Shown here: one piece after another, positions 1 through 7,076 of the stretch | How positions within the stretch are numbered: the first letter of the stretch is position 1 | Layout of the letters: each line of letters opens with the position of its first letter | Assembly (NCBI GenBank): GCA_005789925.1 | Contig: SXWG01000186.1 | Coordinates: forward strand, 1-11,200 | Direction of reading: 5' to 3' | Length of the DNA stretch: 11,200 nucleotides | Source of the DNA: Actinomycetota bacterium | Lineage (GTDB): Bacteria > Actinomycetota > Acidimicrobiia > Acidimicrobiales > Ilumatobacteraceae | Position numbers and translations under genes: made by a program | Notes under the pieces: model-generated | The model's input: only the letters and a program-made list of their open reading frames with translations | Database searches by the model: none | What the model was told of the DNA's origin: nothing

Positions 1-1
1 A

Positions 2-646
2 GGGGTGCGTCAGGACACGAAAGAACTTGCGACGACCTATAAGGAGTGGTCCGAGCAGTACGAAGTCTCGATTGACATGGTTCACATTGACTTGTCGTCT
101 GCTGACTCTGCAGTTGCGTGTGCTCGAGAGTTGGCAAAGACAGAAGGATTACAGATTCTTGTGAACAACGCGGGTGTAGCTTCAGGCTCACTTTTTCAGA
201 TGACAAGCATGACTGAATTTCGTGAGATGTTCGAAGTTAACTTTTTTGCGACTGTTGCTCTCACACAAACTTTGTCGCGCCGATTGTCGCGTACCGGTAA
301 CGCTTCAATCGTGAACGTCGGATCCACCGCCGGGTTGAATGGCGATATGGGAACATCGGCCTACGGATCAAGCAAGGCTGCCCTCATGTACCTTACGCGT
401 GTCATGGCAATCGAGCTCGGTCGATTCGGGATACGGGCGAATGCTGTTGCGCCCACCGTGACCAGTACGGACATGTACGACCAGATGTCGGAAGAATCGC
501 GCGATGCGCTCATCCAGGGAGGGGCAATCAAGCGGGCTGCGACTGCGAGCGATGTGGCAGAGACAATCGCGTTCCTCGCAGGTGATGGTGCGGCGATGAT
601 TACCGGGCAGATCATTCGAGTAGACGGGGGGCAACGTGGTCGGTGA
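2..646 (+). CDS. Short-chain dehydrogenase/reductase (SDR), 5' end cut by window edge
   Basis: Classical SDR oxidoreductase, predicted to be a cytosolic NAD(P)(H)-dependent enzyme acting on an alcohol or ketone. Counting from the GTG at 5, the NNAG motif is at residues 54-57 (ILVNNAGVAS), and the catalytic set is Ser107 (NVGSTAG), Tyr120 and Lys124 (SAYGSSK). The C-terminal ITGQIIRVDGG signature is at about 199-209. The glycine-rich TGxxxGxG loop and first strand expected at the N terminus are absent. The frame stays open to the window edge, so the true start lies upstream and the GTG at 5 is not it. About 213 residues are visible of a family norm near 250. The stop overlaps the following transketolase gene by 11 bp, so the two are probably co-transcribed and translationally coupled. 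By context it may reduce or oxidise a sugar or the ketone product of the transketolase. The substrate is unknown. Confidence 0.9.
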   Translation, partial: GVRQDTKELATTYKEWSEQYEVSIDMVHIDLSSADSAVACARELAKTEGLQILVNNAGVASGSLFQMTSMTEFREMFEVNFFATVALTQTLSRRLSRTGNASIVNVGSTAGLNGDMGTSAYGSSKAALMYLTRVMAIELGRFGIRANAVAPTVTSTDMYDQMSEESRDALIQGGAIKRAATASDVAETIAFLAGDGAAMITGQIIRVDGGQRGR

Positions 647-1469
647 GTTGAAGGATGTCTATGGCATCGAGCAGATGGCTTTCCGAATGCGGAGACGCAT
701 TCTTGATATGAGTCTCCGTTGTGAAGGGCCTACACATCTCGGTGGCGGACTATCGCTTGTTGAAATCATGGCTGTTCTCTATGGAAGCGTCATGAATTTC
801 AGAAGCGAAGACCCCCATTGGCCCGACCGCGATCGCTTCATTCTGAGCAAGGGGCATGGTGTGCTTGGGCTGTACACAGCCCTCGTCGAGGCATCGATCA
901 TCGACGAGGAGACTTTTTCACAGTTCAAAGTTGATGACAGTCCATTGATTGCACATCCAGTCATGAACCTGGACCTTGGCATCGAATCGTCGAATGGAAG
1001 TCTTGGGCAGGGCCTGTCGCTGGCTGTGGGGATGGCATGGGCGGCTCGTCGCAAGAACAAGCACCACAAGATGTATGTGGTTCTTGGTGACGGTGAATGC
1101 AACGAGGGTTCAGTATGGGAGGCGGCGATGTCCGCTTCGCAGCTCTGTCTTGGCAACATCGTCGCGGTTGTTGACAACAATGGTTTTCAAAGTGATGGCG
1201 CGACTGAAGACATCATCTCCTCCGCGCAACTCGCTGAGAAATGGAAGAGTTTTGGATGGAATGTTCGTGAAGTGGATGGCCATGAAGTGTCACAGCTGCT
1301 CACTGCGCTCACAAGTGATCTTCCACAAGATCGACCCACGTGCGTCGTGGCTCGCACGATCAAAGGGAAGGGTATCGATTTCATGGAGAGCAACAATGAA
1401 TGGCACCACAATCGATTGACGCAGGCCATGTATGAGAAGGCACTTGCCGCCTTGGAGGCAACGGTCTGA
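636..1469 (+). CDS. Transketolase, N-terminal (TPP-binding) subunit
   Basis: N-terminal half of a split transketolase, which binds the diphosphate of thiamine diphosphate and Mg2+. The protein has 277 residues, the usual size for a stand-alone N-subunit. Visible motifs are THLGGGLS (33-40, His34), LSKGHG (70-75, His74), and the TPP signature running from GDGECNEGS (151-159) to VVDNNGFQ (178-185). Asp152 and Asn182 are the expected metal and TPP ligands. The GTG at 636 is preferred because residues 3-25 form the expected first helix; a run of six G at 626-631 lies 4 bases upstream, and the next in-frame ATG (675) would remove most of that helix. The stop TGA shares its last base with the ATG of the C-subunit. 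Known transketolases move a two-carbon ketol unit from a ketose to an aldose. The location between an SDR and glycan genes suggests a dedicated biosynthetic role rather than the housekeeping pentose-phosphate enzyme, which is inference. Confidence 0.93.
   Translation: MVGELKDVYGIEQMAFRMRRRILDMSLRCEGPTHLGGGLSLVEIMAVLYGSVMNFRSEDPHWPDRDRFILSKGHGVLGLYTALVEASIIDEETFSQFKVDDSPLIAHPVMNLDLGIESSNGSLGQGLSLAVGMAWAARRKNKHHKMYVVLGDGECNEGSVWEAAMSASQLCLGNIVAVVDNNGFQSDGATEDIISSAQLAEKWKSFGWNVREVDGHEVSQLLTALTSDLPQDRPTCVVARTIKGKGIDFMESNNEWHHNRLTQAMYEKALAALEATV
1454..1458 (+). promoter_or_regulatory. Ribosome binding site for transketolase C-subunit
   Basis: GGAGG lies 10 bases before the ATG at 1469, inside the end of the N-subunit gene. 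It supports that start and shows that this gene is translated from its own Shine-Dalgarno site as well as being overlapped by the gene before it. Confidence 0.6.
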
Positions 1470-2440
1470 TGCTCGAAATTACACCTTCAACGGCACGCCA
1501 GTGGTCACGCATTGGTTCGCGTGGAATGTATGGACAGGCAATTCTTGATCTTGCATCAGATTGTGAAGACCTCGTGGTTCTCTCTGCCGACTTGGGAAAT
1601 TCGTCAGGTTTAGATCGATTCAAGAATGCGTACCCAGACCAATTCATCAATGTCGGAATCGCGGAACAAAATCTGATCGGGGTTGCATCAGGTATCGCCA
1701 AGGAAGGTTTTGTCGTCTTTGCGTCATCATTCGCTCCGTTCATAACCATGCGTGCCAGTGAGCAAGTGCGCATGAACCTTGGCTACATGAACTTGAATGT
1801 CAAAGCGGTCGGTATAGGCAGTGGTTTGGTCATGGGCTTCTTGGGAAATTCACACTTTGGTTTAGAAGACGTTGCAGTCATGAGGGCCATTCCCGGAATG
1901 ACCGTTGTGTGTCCGGCTGACTGTGGGGAGATTGTGAAGACCGTGCGGGCAGCAGCTGTCTTTGATGGACCGATGTACATACGTTTGACCGGTGGACCCA
2001 ATAGCCCGGTCGTGTACACGGAGGAGTATGACTTCCGCATTGGCAAAGCGATTACGTTGCGACATGGAACGGACGTCGCCATCATTGCAAACGGTTCGAT
2101 GGTCGCACCATCTCTTGAAGCTGCAACCCAACTTCAAGAATCTGGTGTGTCGGCAGGTGTCTTCAATTTCCACACAGTGAAGCCCCTTGACGAGGATCAG
2201 TTGAAAGCCATTTGTGATTCATACGACTTGATTGTCACTGTTGAGGAACACAGCATCATTGGTGGACTCGGTGCTGCAGTAGCCCAGACCACTGCCAGTT
2301 GGGCAAGAAGGCCACGCCAAGTGTCATTAGGCTTGCCAGACGTGTGGGGCAAAACCGGTGATTATCACTTCTTGCTCGATCGTTATGGCCTCACTGCTGC
2401 TGGTATCGCCAAATCTGTTGGTCTGGCACTTCAGAAGTGA
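1469..2440 (+). CDS. Transketolase, C-terminal subunit
   Basis: Partner of the preceding gene: the pyrimidine-binding (PYR) and C-terminal domains of transketolase in a 323-residue protein, the normal length. The PYR domain spans about 15-180. It carries the catalytic Glu66 in NVGIAEQNLIG, which activates the TPP aminopyrimidine, and a HFGLEDVAVMRAIPGM stretch (129-144) typical of split transketolases, with His129 in the substrate channel region. The transketolase C domain spans about 190-315, with the EEHSIIGGLG segment (259-268) conserved in the family. The ATG overlaps the N-subunit stop by one base, so the two subunits are made together and should form an alpha2beta2 enzyme. All expected catalytic residues are present, so the pair should be active. 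The donor and acceptor sugars cannot be told from the sequence. Confidence 0.93.
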   Translation: MLEITPSTARQWSRIGSRGMYGQAILDLASDCEDLVVLSADLGNSSGLDRFKNAYPDQFINVGIAEQNLIGVASGIAKEGFVVFASSFAPFITMRASEQVRMNLGYMNLNVKAVGIGSGLVMGFLGNSHFGLEDVAVMRAIPGMTVVCPADCGEIVKTVRAAAVFDGPMYIRLTGGPNSPVVYTEEYDFRIGKAITLRHGTDVAIIANGSMVAPSLEAATQLQESGVSAGVFNFHTVKPLDEDQLKAICDSYDLIVTVEEHSIIGGLGAAVAQTTASWARRPRQVSLGLPDVWGKTGDYHFLLDRYGLTAAGIAKSVGLALQK

Positions 2441-2455
2441 CAGCTACTAGCTGTC
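2439..2455 (+). repeat. Perfect 7-bp inverted repeat (hairpin) at gene junction
   Basis: GACAGCT, loop ACT, AGCTGTC: a perfect 7-bp stem with a 3-base loop. It begins on the last two bases of the transketolase C-subunit stop codon and ends on the base just before the first possible start (GTG 2456, ATG 2459) of the membrane protein gene. It fills the whole intergenic space where a ribosome binding site would lie, and no Shine-Dalgarno sequence is visible there. It has no T-run after it, so it is not an intrinsic terminator. A role in limiting translation of the next gene or in mRNA processing is possible but inferred. Confidence 0.6.
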
Positions 2456-2458
2456 GTG

Positions 2459-4432
2459 ATGGGAAATCGTCTCATGTTTGAAAAACTCTGGCCAAGAACA
2501 ATCTCTGTTCTCTCTACCTGGCGATGGTATGTCGTCATTGGTTTTGTTCTCTACACCGCACTTATGGCGCTGAACTGGGCTGACGCAGTGCATCCATTCT
2601 GGGCGCTCACTATGTTGGTGCTCATCGAGGTGCTCCGAGGAACACCTGAAGTACTGACGCGACTGATTATCGCAGCCGGTGTCTTTATCGGAGCAGTCCC
2701 CGTTACTGGCTGGCTTCATCTGCCGACAATCATTGATCCGATTTGTGCATTACTTGTCATGTGGTCACTCTTGCTTGCTCACGAGATTCAGAAGTCGGGA
2801 CTTCGCCCTACAGTCCATTCCGTCACACCGCTACCGGCTCTCGTTGGAGGGGTCTTTACCTATCAGTGGTGGTCTGGTTTCTCCGACGGATCCCCATCTG
2901 TTGTCCTCGAAAAATTGATGCCAATCTGGGATTTGTCAGCTCACTTCAATTTCTTTCTCTCAAATCTTCTGACGGGAACGTTCATCGCACAAGCTCCTGA
3001 ACCTGGTGCAGGCCTTATCTGGGAGGGTCGTGAGTACCCAACTGGAATCCACTTCGTATGGGGCCGATTTGCCGCAGGACTTCGAAATGAAATCAGTTAT
3101 GACACTCCTCGTGCAATGGCCGTATTTGCTAACTCAATTGTGGTGACAGTTGCAGTAGCTGTTGTCATTACTGGATTGTGTATGGGTCGTTTAGGCCGGT
3201 CGTGGGGCCAGCGATTTGCATTCACGGCACTTGGGACCGGAGCCGGTGCTGGACTTCTTGCACTTGGTCCGATGAGCCAAACAATTTGGGCTGGTTTCGC
3301 GAACATGTCAGCAGTCATCATCGGGCTTTCACTCCTGATCTCGGTCTGTATACGACCAATCGATAATCACCGACTGCAGTTGATGATGATGACATTTGGA
3401 GTCTGGATTGTCGTGTACAACTGGTATCCGACAATCCTGCTGGTCACACCGGCGCTCATCTATGGCGGAGTGCGCATCGCCCAAGAGAAGGGTTGGCGCG
3501 ATGTCCTCATTGCCGCTGGCATCGTGGGCATCGGTTCGATGTTGCCGATTTGGTACTCCCTTGCACTTGGTGTCTCTCATCTTGAGGATCAAGGCGGCGT
3601 GCAACCATTCCCGGTTGGGTTCCTGGTGGGCGGAACGCTCTGTGCCTTCGCAGTTGCCCTGATGGGGTTCAAGGGCCAAGCATCACTGTCCTTCACACTC
3701 CTCGGTATTCCCCCGGCGGTACTTCTCATTGTTCTTGGTGTACGCCTTCGAGTCATCACTGATGGCTACCCGTATTACTTTCATAAAGCCTCACTTTTCA
3801 TCGGATCTTTTGCCCTACTTCTCTTGGTGGCACTATTGCTTGCAAGAGTCAGTGGGGCTGAAAATCAGGCGAAATCGTCTCGGACTACGGTCGCGTTGAA
3901 CTTGATCGGAGCCGTCATTGGCGCAATCAGTATCTCTCAAGTATTCGGCTACTGGGGGCCTGACTATCAAGCATTTGCGGGTGGGAACTCTGCTCAAGGA
4001 GTTCTCTATCGAAATGACATCACGAAAGGTAGCGATGATTTCATTCCAACAGCTCGGTTGGTGGTGCGTGAAGCTCGCTCTGTACGAGACAGACCGATTC
4101 GTGAGCGCTCGTGCCTCACTCTCATGATCCCTGATCGACTGGGAGTGCTGCCAAAGGATGACCCAAAGTTTGGTGGCACAGCGAATGCATGGCGGGATGT
4201 GCTGGCAAATGTCTGGTTTCACGGACTCACACGGTCGTACACCTCTGCTGCAAAGGAACAGGGCTACATGACGCCTTACATAGCGGGTGCAGTCAATGAT
4301 GAGCGGGCACTTGTGGCGGCAATTTCAGCCACATTTGACCCATCATCAGTTTGTGTCTTTTCCTCGAAGTGGGTGAACGCAGAACTGAACTACTTGCGTA
4401 CTGACTGGAGAACGAGAGATCTACAGGAGTAG
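2459..4432 (+). CDS. Large polytopic membrane protein, possible GT-C-type glycosyltransferase
   Basis: I do not recognise a specific family. The protein has 657 residues from the ATG at 2459. Roughly 13-15 hydrophobic segments cover residues 23-500, with a mostly soluble tail from about 500 to the end. A large non-membrane loop (about 140-220) lies between early and later membrane segments. It carries IWDLSAHFNFF (Asp158, His162) and then EYPTGIHFVWGR (192-203). An acidic residue in an early loop followed by a YPxG stretch recalls polyprenyl-phosphate-dependent GT-C transferases. The layout, many helices plus a C-terminal domain at about 650 residues, recalls actinobacterial arabinofuranosyltransferases such as AftA. 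This is resemblance from memory, not a demonstrated match. The start is uncertain: GTG 2456 and ATG 2459 are adjacent and lie against a hairpin, while ATG 2474 has a GGGA 9 bases upstream and would give 652 residues. The gene ends 3 bp before the glycosyltransferase ATG. A flippase, polymerase or ligase of a surface glycan are alternatives. Confidence 0.75.
   Translation: MGNRLMFEKLWPRTISVLSTWRWYVVIGFVLYTALMALNWADAVHPFWALTMLVLIEVLRGTPEVLTRLIIAAGVFIGAVPVTGWLHLPTIIDPICALLVMWSLLLAHEIQKSGLRPTVHSVTPLPALVGGVFTYQWWSGFSDGSPSVVLEKLMPIWDLSAHFNFFLSNLLTGTFIAQAPEPGAGLIWEGREYPTGIHFVWGRFAAGLRNEISYDTPRAMAVFANSIVVTVAVAVVITGLCMGRLGRSWGQRFAFTALGTGAGAGLLALGPMSQTIWAGFANMSAVIIGLSLLISVCIRPIDNHRLQLMMMTFGVWIVVYNWYPTILLVTPALIYGGVRIAQEKGWRDVLIAAGIVGIGSMLPIWYSLALGVSHLEDQGGVQPFPVGFLVGGTLCAFAVALMGFKGQASLSFTLLGIPPAVLLIVLGVRLRVITDGYPYYFHKASLFIGSFALLLLVALLLARVSGAENQAKSSRTTVALNLIGAVIGAISISQVFGYWGPDYQAFAGGNSAQGVLYRNDITKGSDDFIPTARLVVREARSVRDRPIRERSCLTLMIPDRLGVLPKDDPKFGGTANAWRDVLANVWFHGLTRSYTSAAKEQGYMTPYIAGAVNDERALVAAISATFDPSSVCVFSSKWVNAELNYLRTDWRTRDLQE
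4425..4429 (+). promoter_or_regulatory. Ribosome binding site deciding the glycosyltransferase start
   Basis: AGGAG lies 6 bases before the ATG at 4436 but only 3 before an in-frame TTG at 4433. The spacing therefore favours ATG 4436. The site lies within the last codons of the membrane protein gene, which points to one transcript. Confidence 0.6.
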
Positions 4433-4435
4433 TTG

Positions 4436-5623
4436 ATGAAGATTCTCGTCTTTGCCCCATTCTTTCCACCGGACCCGACTGGATCATCGGTGTTTGCCGG
4501 TCAACAAGTGCAAGAACTCGAGCGTCTCGGTCACGAGGTGTTGGTGGTGACCAACTTGCCTGACAAGAACGCCCCAAGTGGTGCATCACAAGGTGGCCAT
4601 CAGTCTGTGGTCGGGTCTGCAATGGTGCTCCGCATCAAGAGCACACGTGTGAATCTCGGACACATCACGTGGAATTATGGAATTCCGGTGTCTCTGCGGG
4701 GGCTGATGTCGACGACCGTTCGTCGGCGTTTGAGAAGTTTCGATCCCGACATTGTGATTATTCACTCGACTTTGTTCGACCTGAGCCTGTTGGCGTTGCT
4801 ATGGAGTGCAAAGCACCAGAAGCCATCACTCATCGTCGGTCACACGGCCCTATGGCACGACAATTCCGTGGTCAATTTCCTTATGCGCGCTTATGGCCGA
4901 ATTGTGTTGGGTCCTCTCATCAAACGAGCAAAGTCCAGTGTGGTCTGTGTCGACAAGTGGACTCTCGAGAACGCAATTGGTTTGTTTTCGTCGGCGGAGA
5001 ACACGACCACTATTCCCGTGTCTGTCTATCTGGGAACGATGAATGGCGGAGATGGTCAGAGAATCCGTCAGAAGCACGGACTTGGAAAGGGTCCATTCTT
5101 GCTCTCATTGGGGCATGTCGTTCCATTGAGGGACAGATTGAACTTGGTGAGGAGTCTTCCTCATCTGGTCAAGAAACACCCAAATTTGACCGTGCTCATT
5201 GTTGGAATGGTGAAAGACGATCGCTTCTTGCAACTTGCAGACGAGCTTGGTGTTACCAAACATCTCGTCGTTGTTGGTGCGGTGGCACACTCAGAGATTC
5301 GTGACTATCTGGCCCTTGCTGACATCGAGACACATGACCTCGATGGTCGGGGTCTGGGAATCACGTCAGTTGAGGCGATGGATGCGGGAGTGCCCATTGT
5401 TGCTTGGGCAATCGATGACAACTACCCACAGTTCAGCCTGAGGAGCTATGGAGAGTCCGGATTCATCGATGACGGTCAACCTGAAACCATTGCTGGCATA
5501 ATCGATCGAATTCTGAGTGACAATGACTACCGCTCTCGTGTCGTAGAGAGCCAGCACCGTCTGCTTGCTGACATCTACTCATGTGAGTCAGTCACTTCGC
5601 AATATCTCAAGCTTTTTTCCTGA
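4436..5623 (+). CDS. GT4-like (GT-B fold) glycosyltransferase
   Basis: Glycosyltransferase resembling family GT4, 395 residues, cytoplasmic or peripheral at the membrane, expected to transfer a sugar from a nucleotide donor to a glycan or lipid acceptor. The N-terminal Rossmann-like domain begins ILVFAPFFPPDPTGSS (3-18), the usual opening with a glycine-containing loop. The second domain starts near 220 (PFLLSLGHV) and contains the strands TVLIVGM and LVVVGAV. The donor-site region is DGRGLGITSVEAMDAGVPIV (303-322). The second glutamate of the EX7E motif is Glu313 (VEAM), but the position eight residues earlier is Arg305, where most family members have Glu. The rest of the loop is intact, so this looks like a lineage variant, not decay. 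The start is set by AGGAG at 4425-4429. One base separates its stop from the next ATG. The membrane protein directly upstream may act on the same product. Confidence 0.88.
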   Translation: MKILVFAPFFPPDPTGSSVFAGQQVQELERLGHEVLVVTNLPDKNAPSGASQGGHQSVVGSAMVLRIKSTRVNLGHITWNYGIPVSLRGLMSTTVRRRLRSFDPDIVIIHSTLFDLSLLALLWSAKHQKPSLIVGHTALWHDNSVVNFLMRAYGRIVLGPLIKRAKSSVVCVDKWTLENAIGLFSSAENTTTIPVSVYLGTMNGGDGQRIRQKHGLGKGPFLLSLGHVVPLRDRLNLVRSLPHLVKKHPNLTVLIVGMVKDDRFLQLADELGVTKHLVVVGAVAHSEIRDYLALADIETHDLDGRGLGITSVEAMDAGVPIVAWAIDDNYPQFSLRSYGESGFIDDGQPETIAGIIDRILSDNDYRSRVVESQHRLLADIYSCESVTSQYLKLFS

Positions 5624-5624
5624 C

Positions 5625-6542
5625 ATGGGGAACATCGGCATCGTCGGTTCTGGGCTCGTCGGATCACGCGTGGCTCAACACCTCACCTCATACGACCATC
5701 CGATCGTCGTCACTAATCACTTCAACGTGAGTGAGGTGCACGGGTGTGACGTCGTCGTGCTTGCGCACGGTGCACCGCATGCAGAACTCGCAGCAACTCT
5801 TCTCGGCCAGGGTTGTCATGTGGTCAGTTGTTGTGACGACCTGGAAGACACCATGTCGATGCTCGATCTTGTTCCACGAGCCACATCAATGGGTCGGTCT
5901 CTGGTTGTTGGGGCTGCATGTTCTCCTGGAATGACCGGCCTCTTGGTCAGTCATGTGTCGCGCGCATTCGACCTGATGGACGAAGTCCATGTCGCAGTAC
6001 ATGGCACGGGTGGCCCGCGTTGTGCGCATCAGCATCACAAGAACCTTGCCGGCACATCGGTTGGGTGGCATGAGGGTGAATGGTTGCAGCGACCAGCAGG
6101 TAGTGGACGTGAGTTGTGTTGGTTTCCAGACCCAGTGAATGCACGTGACTGTTATCGATACGCATCTGCCGAGCCGATTCTTGTGCAGCGCATCGCACCA
6201 CAGTTGCGGCGCATCACGGCACGAGTGTCAGCGACACGGCGTGATCGCCTCACGGCGCGTCTTCCAATGTTGTCACCACCCCACAAAGAAGGTGGCATTG
6301 GTGCATTGCGTGTGGAGGCTCGCGGATCGCGCAACGGTGTGCGACATATCGAGATTGTCGGCATGGCCGAGCGCATCGCATCGGTTGCTGCAGCAGTGGC
6401 AGCCAATGTCGCTCATGTGCTCGGGACGAAAACGATTGAACCGGGTGTGCACGCACTTGGCGCACCAGAGCTTCCGAACGCAGACATTCTCGATGGTGTT
6501 CTGGCAGCTGGTCACACGTTGCATCAGTTCGTCGGTACCTGA
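5625..6542 (+). CDS. NAD(P)-binding protein, saccharopine-dehydrogenase-like
   Basis: 305-residue protein with a clear N-terminal dinucleotide-binding fold: IGIVGSGLVGSRVA (4-17) is a GxGxxG loop after a beta strand, followed by VVTNHF and DVVVLAHGAPH (42-52). GAACSPGMTGLLVSHV (97-112) resembles the stretch after the Rossmann domain in saccharopine-dehydrogenase-like and related oxidoreductases. The rest (120-300), with HGTGGPRC and a histidine-rich AHQHHKN at 134-140, is not recognised. It is shorter than true saccharopine dehydrogenases (about 370-400), so the family label is loose and the substrate unknown. ATG 5625 is chosen because the GxGxxG strand starts right there; a start at 5565 would overlap the glycosyltransferase by 59 bp and add an unrelated 20-residue leader. 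It follows the glycosyltransferase by one base but has a higher GC content than the genes before it. Confidence 0.68.
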   Translation: MGNIGIVGSGLVGSRVAQHLTSYDHPIVVTNHFNVSEVHGCDVVVLAHGAPHAELAATLLGQGCHVVSCCDDLEDTMSMLDLVPRATSMGRSLVVGAACSPGMTGLLVSHVSRAFDLMDEVHVAVHGTGGPRCAHQHHKNLAGTSVGWHEGEWLQRPAGSGRELCWFPDPVNARDCYRYASAEPILVQRIAPQLRRITARVSATRRDRLTARLPMLSPPHKEGGIGALRVEARGSRNGVRHIEIVGMAERIASVAAAVAANVAHVLGTKTIEPGVHALGAPELPNADILDGVLAAGHTLHQFVGT

Positions 6543-6587
6543 GCAATTTGACCCAGTCCTCACGGCATTTTCTCACTCGTTCTCAGA

Positions 6588-6593
6588 TAGTGT
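6588..6593 (+). promoter_or_regulatory. Candidate -10 element (TANNNT) for a leaderless Fur-family transcript
   Basis: TAGTGT stands 7 bases before the ATG at 6601, the geometry expected if transcription begins at or next to the start codon. No good -35 hexamer is seen at 16-18 bases, and no Shine-Dalgarno sequence precedes the ATG. The 58-base gap 6543-6600 is the largest between same-strand genes here, which favours a promoter within it. Such short motifs arise easily by chance. Confidence 0.3.
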
Positions 6594-6600
6594 CCGGTGC

Positions 6601-7071
6601 ATGTCCACGGGCCACCGCCATGGCAAAGCCGCGAATGATGTGGCCGCGTTGCACACCGAAGCGGCATCACGCTTGGCTGCTGTCGGCCAGCGCTTCACCG
6701 GAAACCGTCGCCAATTGGTTGACGCACTTGCCCGAGCAGACCACCCCTTGTCAATTCCCGAACTACTTCACGCAACCGGTGACGTGGCGCAAAGTTCCGC
6801 CTATCGCAACTTGTCGGTGCTCGAGCGCGCAGGTGTCGTGGCGAAAGTAGTCACGAACGATGAGTGGGCACGCTACGAATTGACCGAAGACCTCACCGGT
6901 CACCACCATCACCTCGTGTGTGGGTCGTGTGGCGCTGTGCGTGATGTCGTGGTGCCAGGCGATGTCGAAGCAGACCTTGACCGCGCGTTGGCGATGCTCG
7001 CCAAACGCGAAGGATTCGTTCTCCAACACCACCGACTCGACTTGGTCGGTGTGTGCAAGAAATGTTCGTGA
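6601..7071 (+). CDS. Fur-family metal-dependent transcriptional repressor
   Basis: 156-residue DNA-binding repressor of the Fur superfamily (Fur, Zur, PerR and others). The winged-helix domain covers about 20-95: QRFTGNRRQLVDALARADHP, then the recognition helix region AQSSAYRNLSVLERAGVV (63-80), where YRNL matches the family's YR.L. The dimerisation and metal domain follows: TGHHHHLVCGSCGAV (99-113) gives a run of four histidines and Cys107/Cys110, and VCKKCS at the C terminus gives Cys152/Cys155. The two CxxC pairs form the structural Zn site; the histidines, with His143/His144, are candidates for the sensing site. Which metal or signal is sensed (Fe, Zn, peroxide) cannot be told. The frame is open far upstream, but that part lies inside the preceding gene in another frame, so ATG 6601 is the sensible start. 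The hydrolase gene follows after 5 bp and is probably co-transcribed. Confidence 0.92.
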   Translation: MSTGHRHGKAANDVAALHTEAASRLAAVGQRFTGNRRQLVDALARADHPLSIPELLHATGDVAQSSAYRNLSVLERAGVVAKVVTNDEWARYELTEDLTGHHHHLVCGSCGAVRDVVVPGDVEADLDRALAMLAKREGFVLQHHRLDLVGVCKKCS

Positions 7072-7076
7072 AGTAG

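Noticed and set aside
4669..5304. 211-codon plus-strand open frame inside the glycosyltransferase gene
   Set aside because: Its composition is unlike a real protein (rich in Ser, Arg, Cys and Trp, no domain) and it is fully contained in a well-supported gene.
5606..5623. AAGCTTTTTTCC with a run of six T at the end of the glycosyltransferase gene, considered as a terminator
   Set aside because: No GC-rich stem precedes the T-run, it is coding sequence, and the next gene starts one base after the stop.
5764..5773. 10-bp palindrome CGGTGCACCG in the NAD(P)-binding protein gene, considered as an operator
   Set aside because: It is an isolated short palindrome within codons for a well-formed Rossmann segment. 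Such palindromes are expected by chance in GC-rich DNA.
6139..6600. Long in-frame open extension upstream of the Fur-type gene, which would give a 310-residue protein
   Set aside because: It lies inside the NAD(P)-binding protein gene in a different frame. The extra 154 residues are low-quality sequence without a domain, and the Fur fold begins properly after the ATG at 6601.
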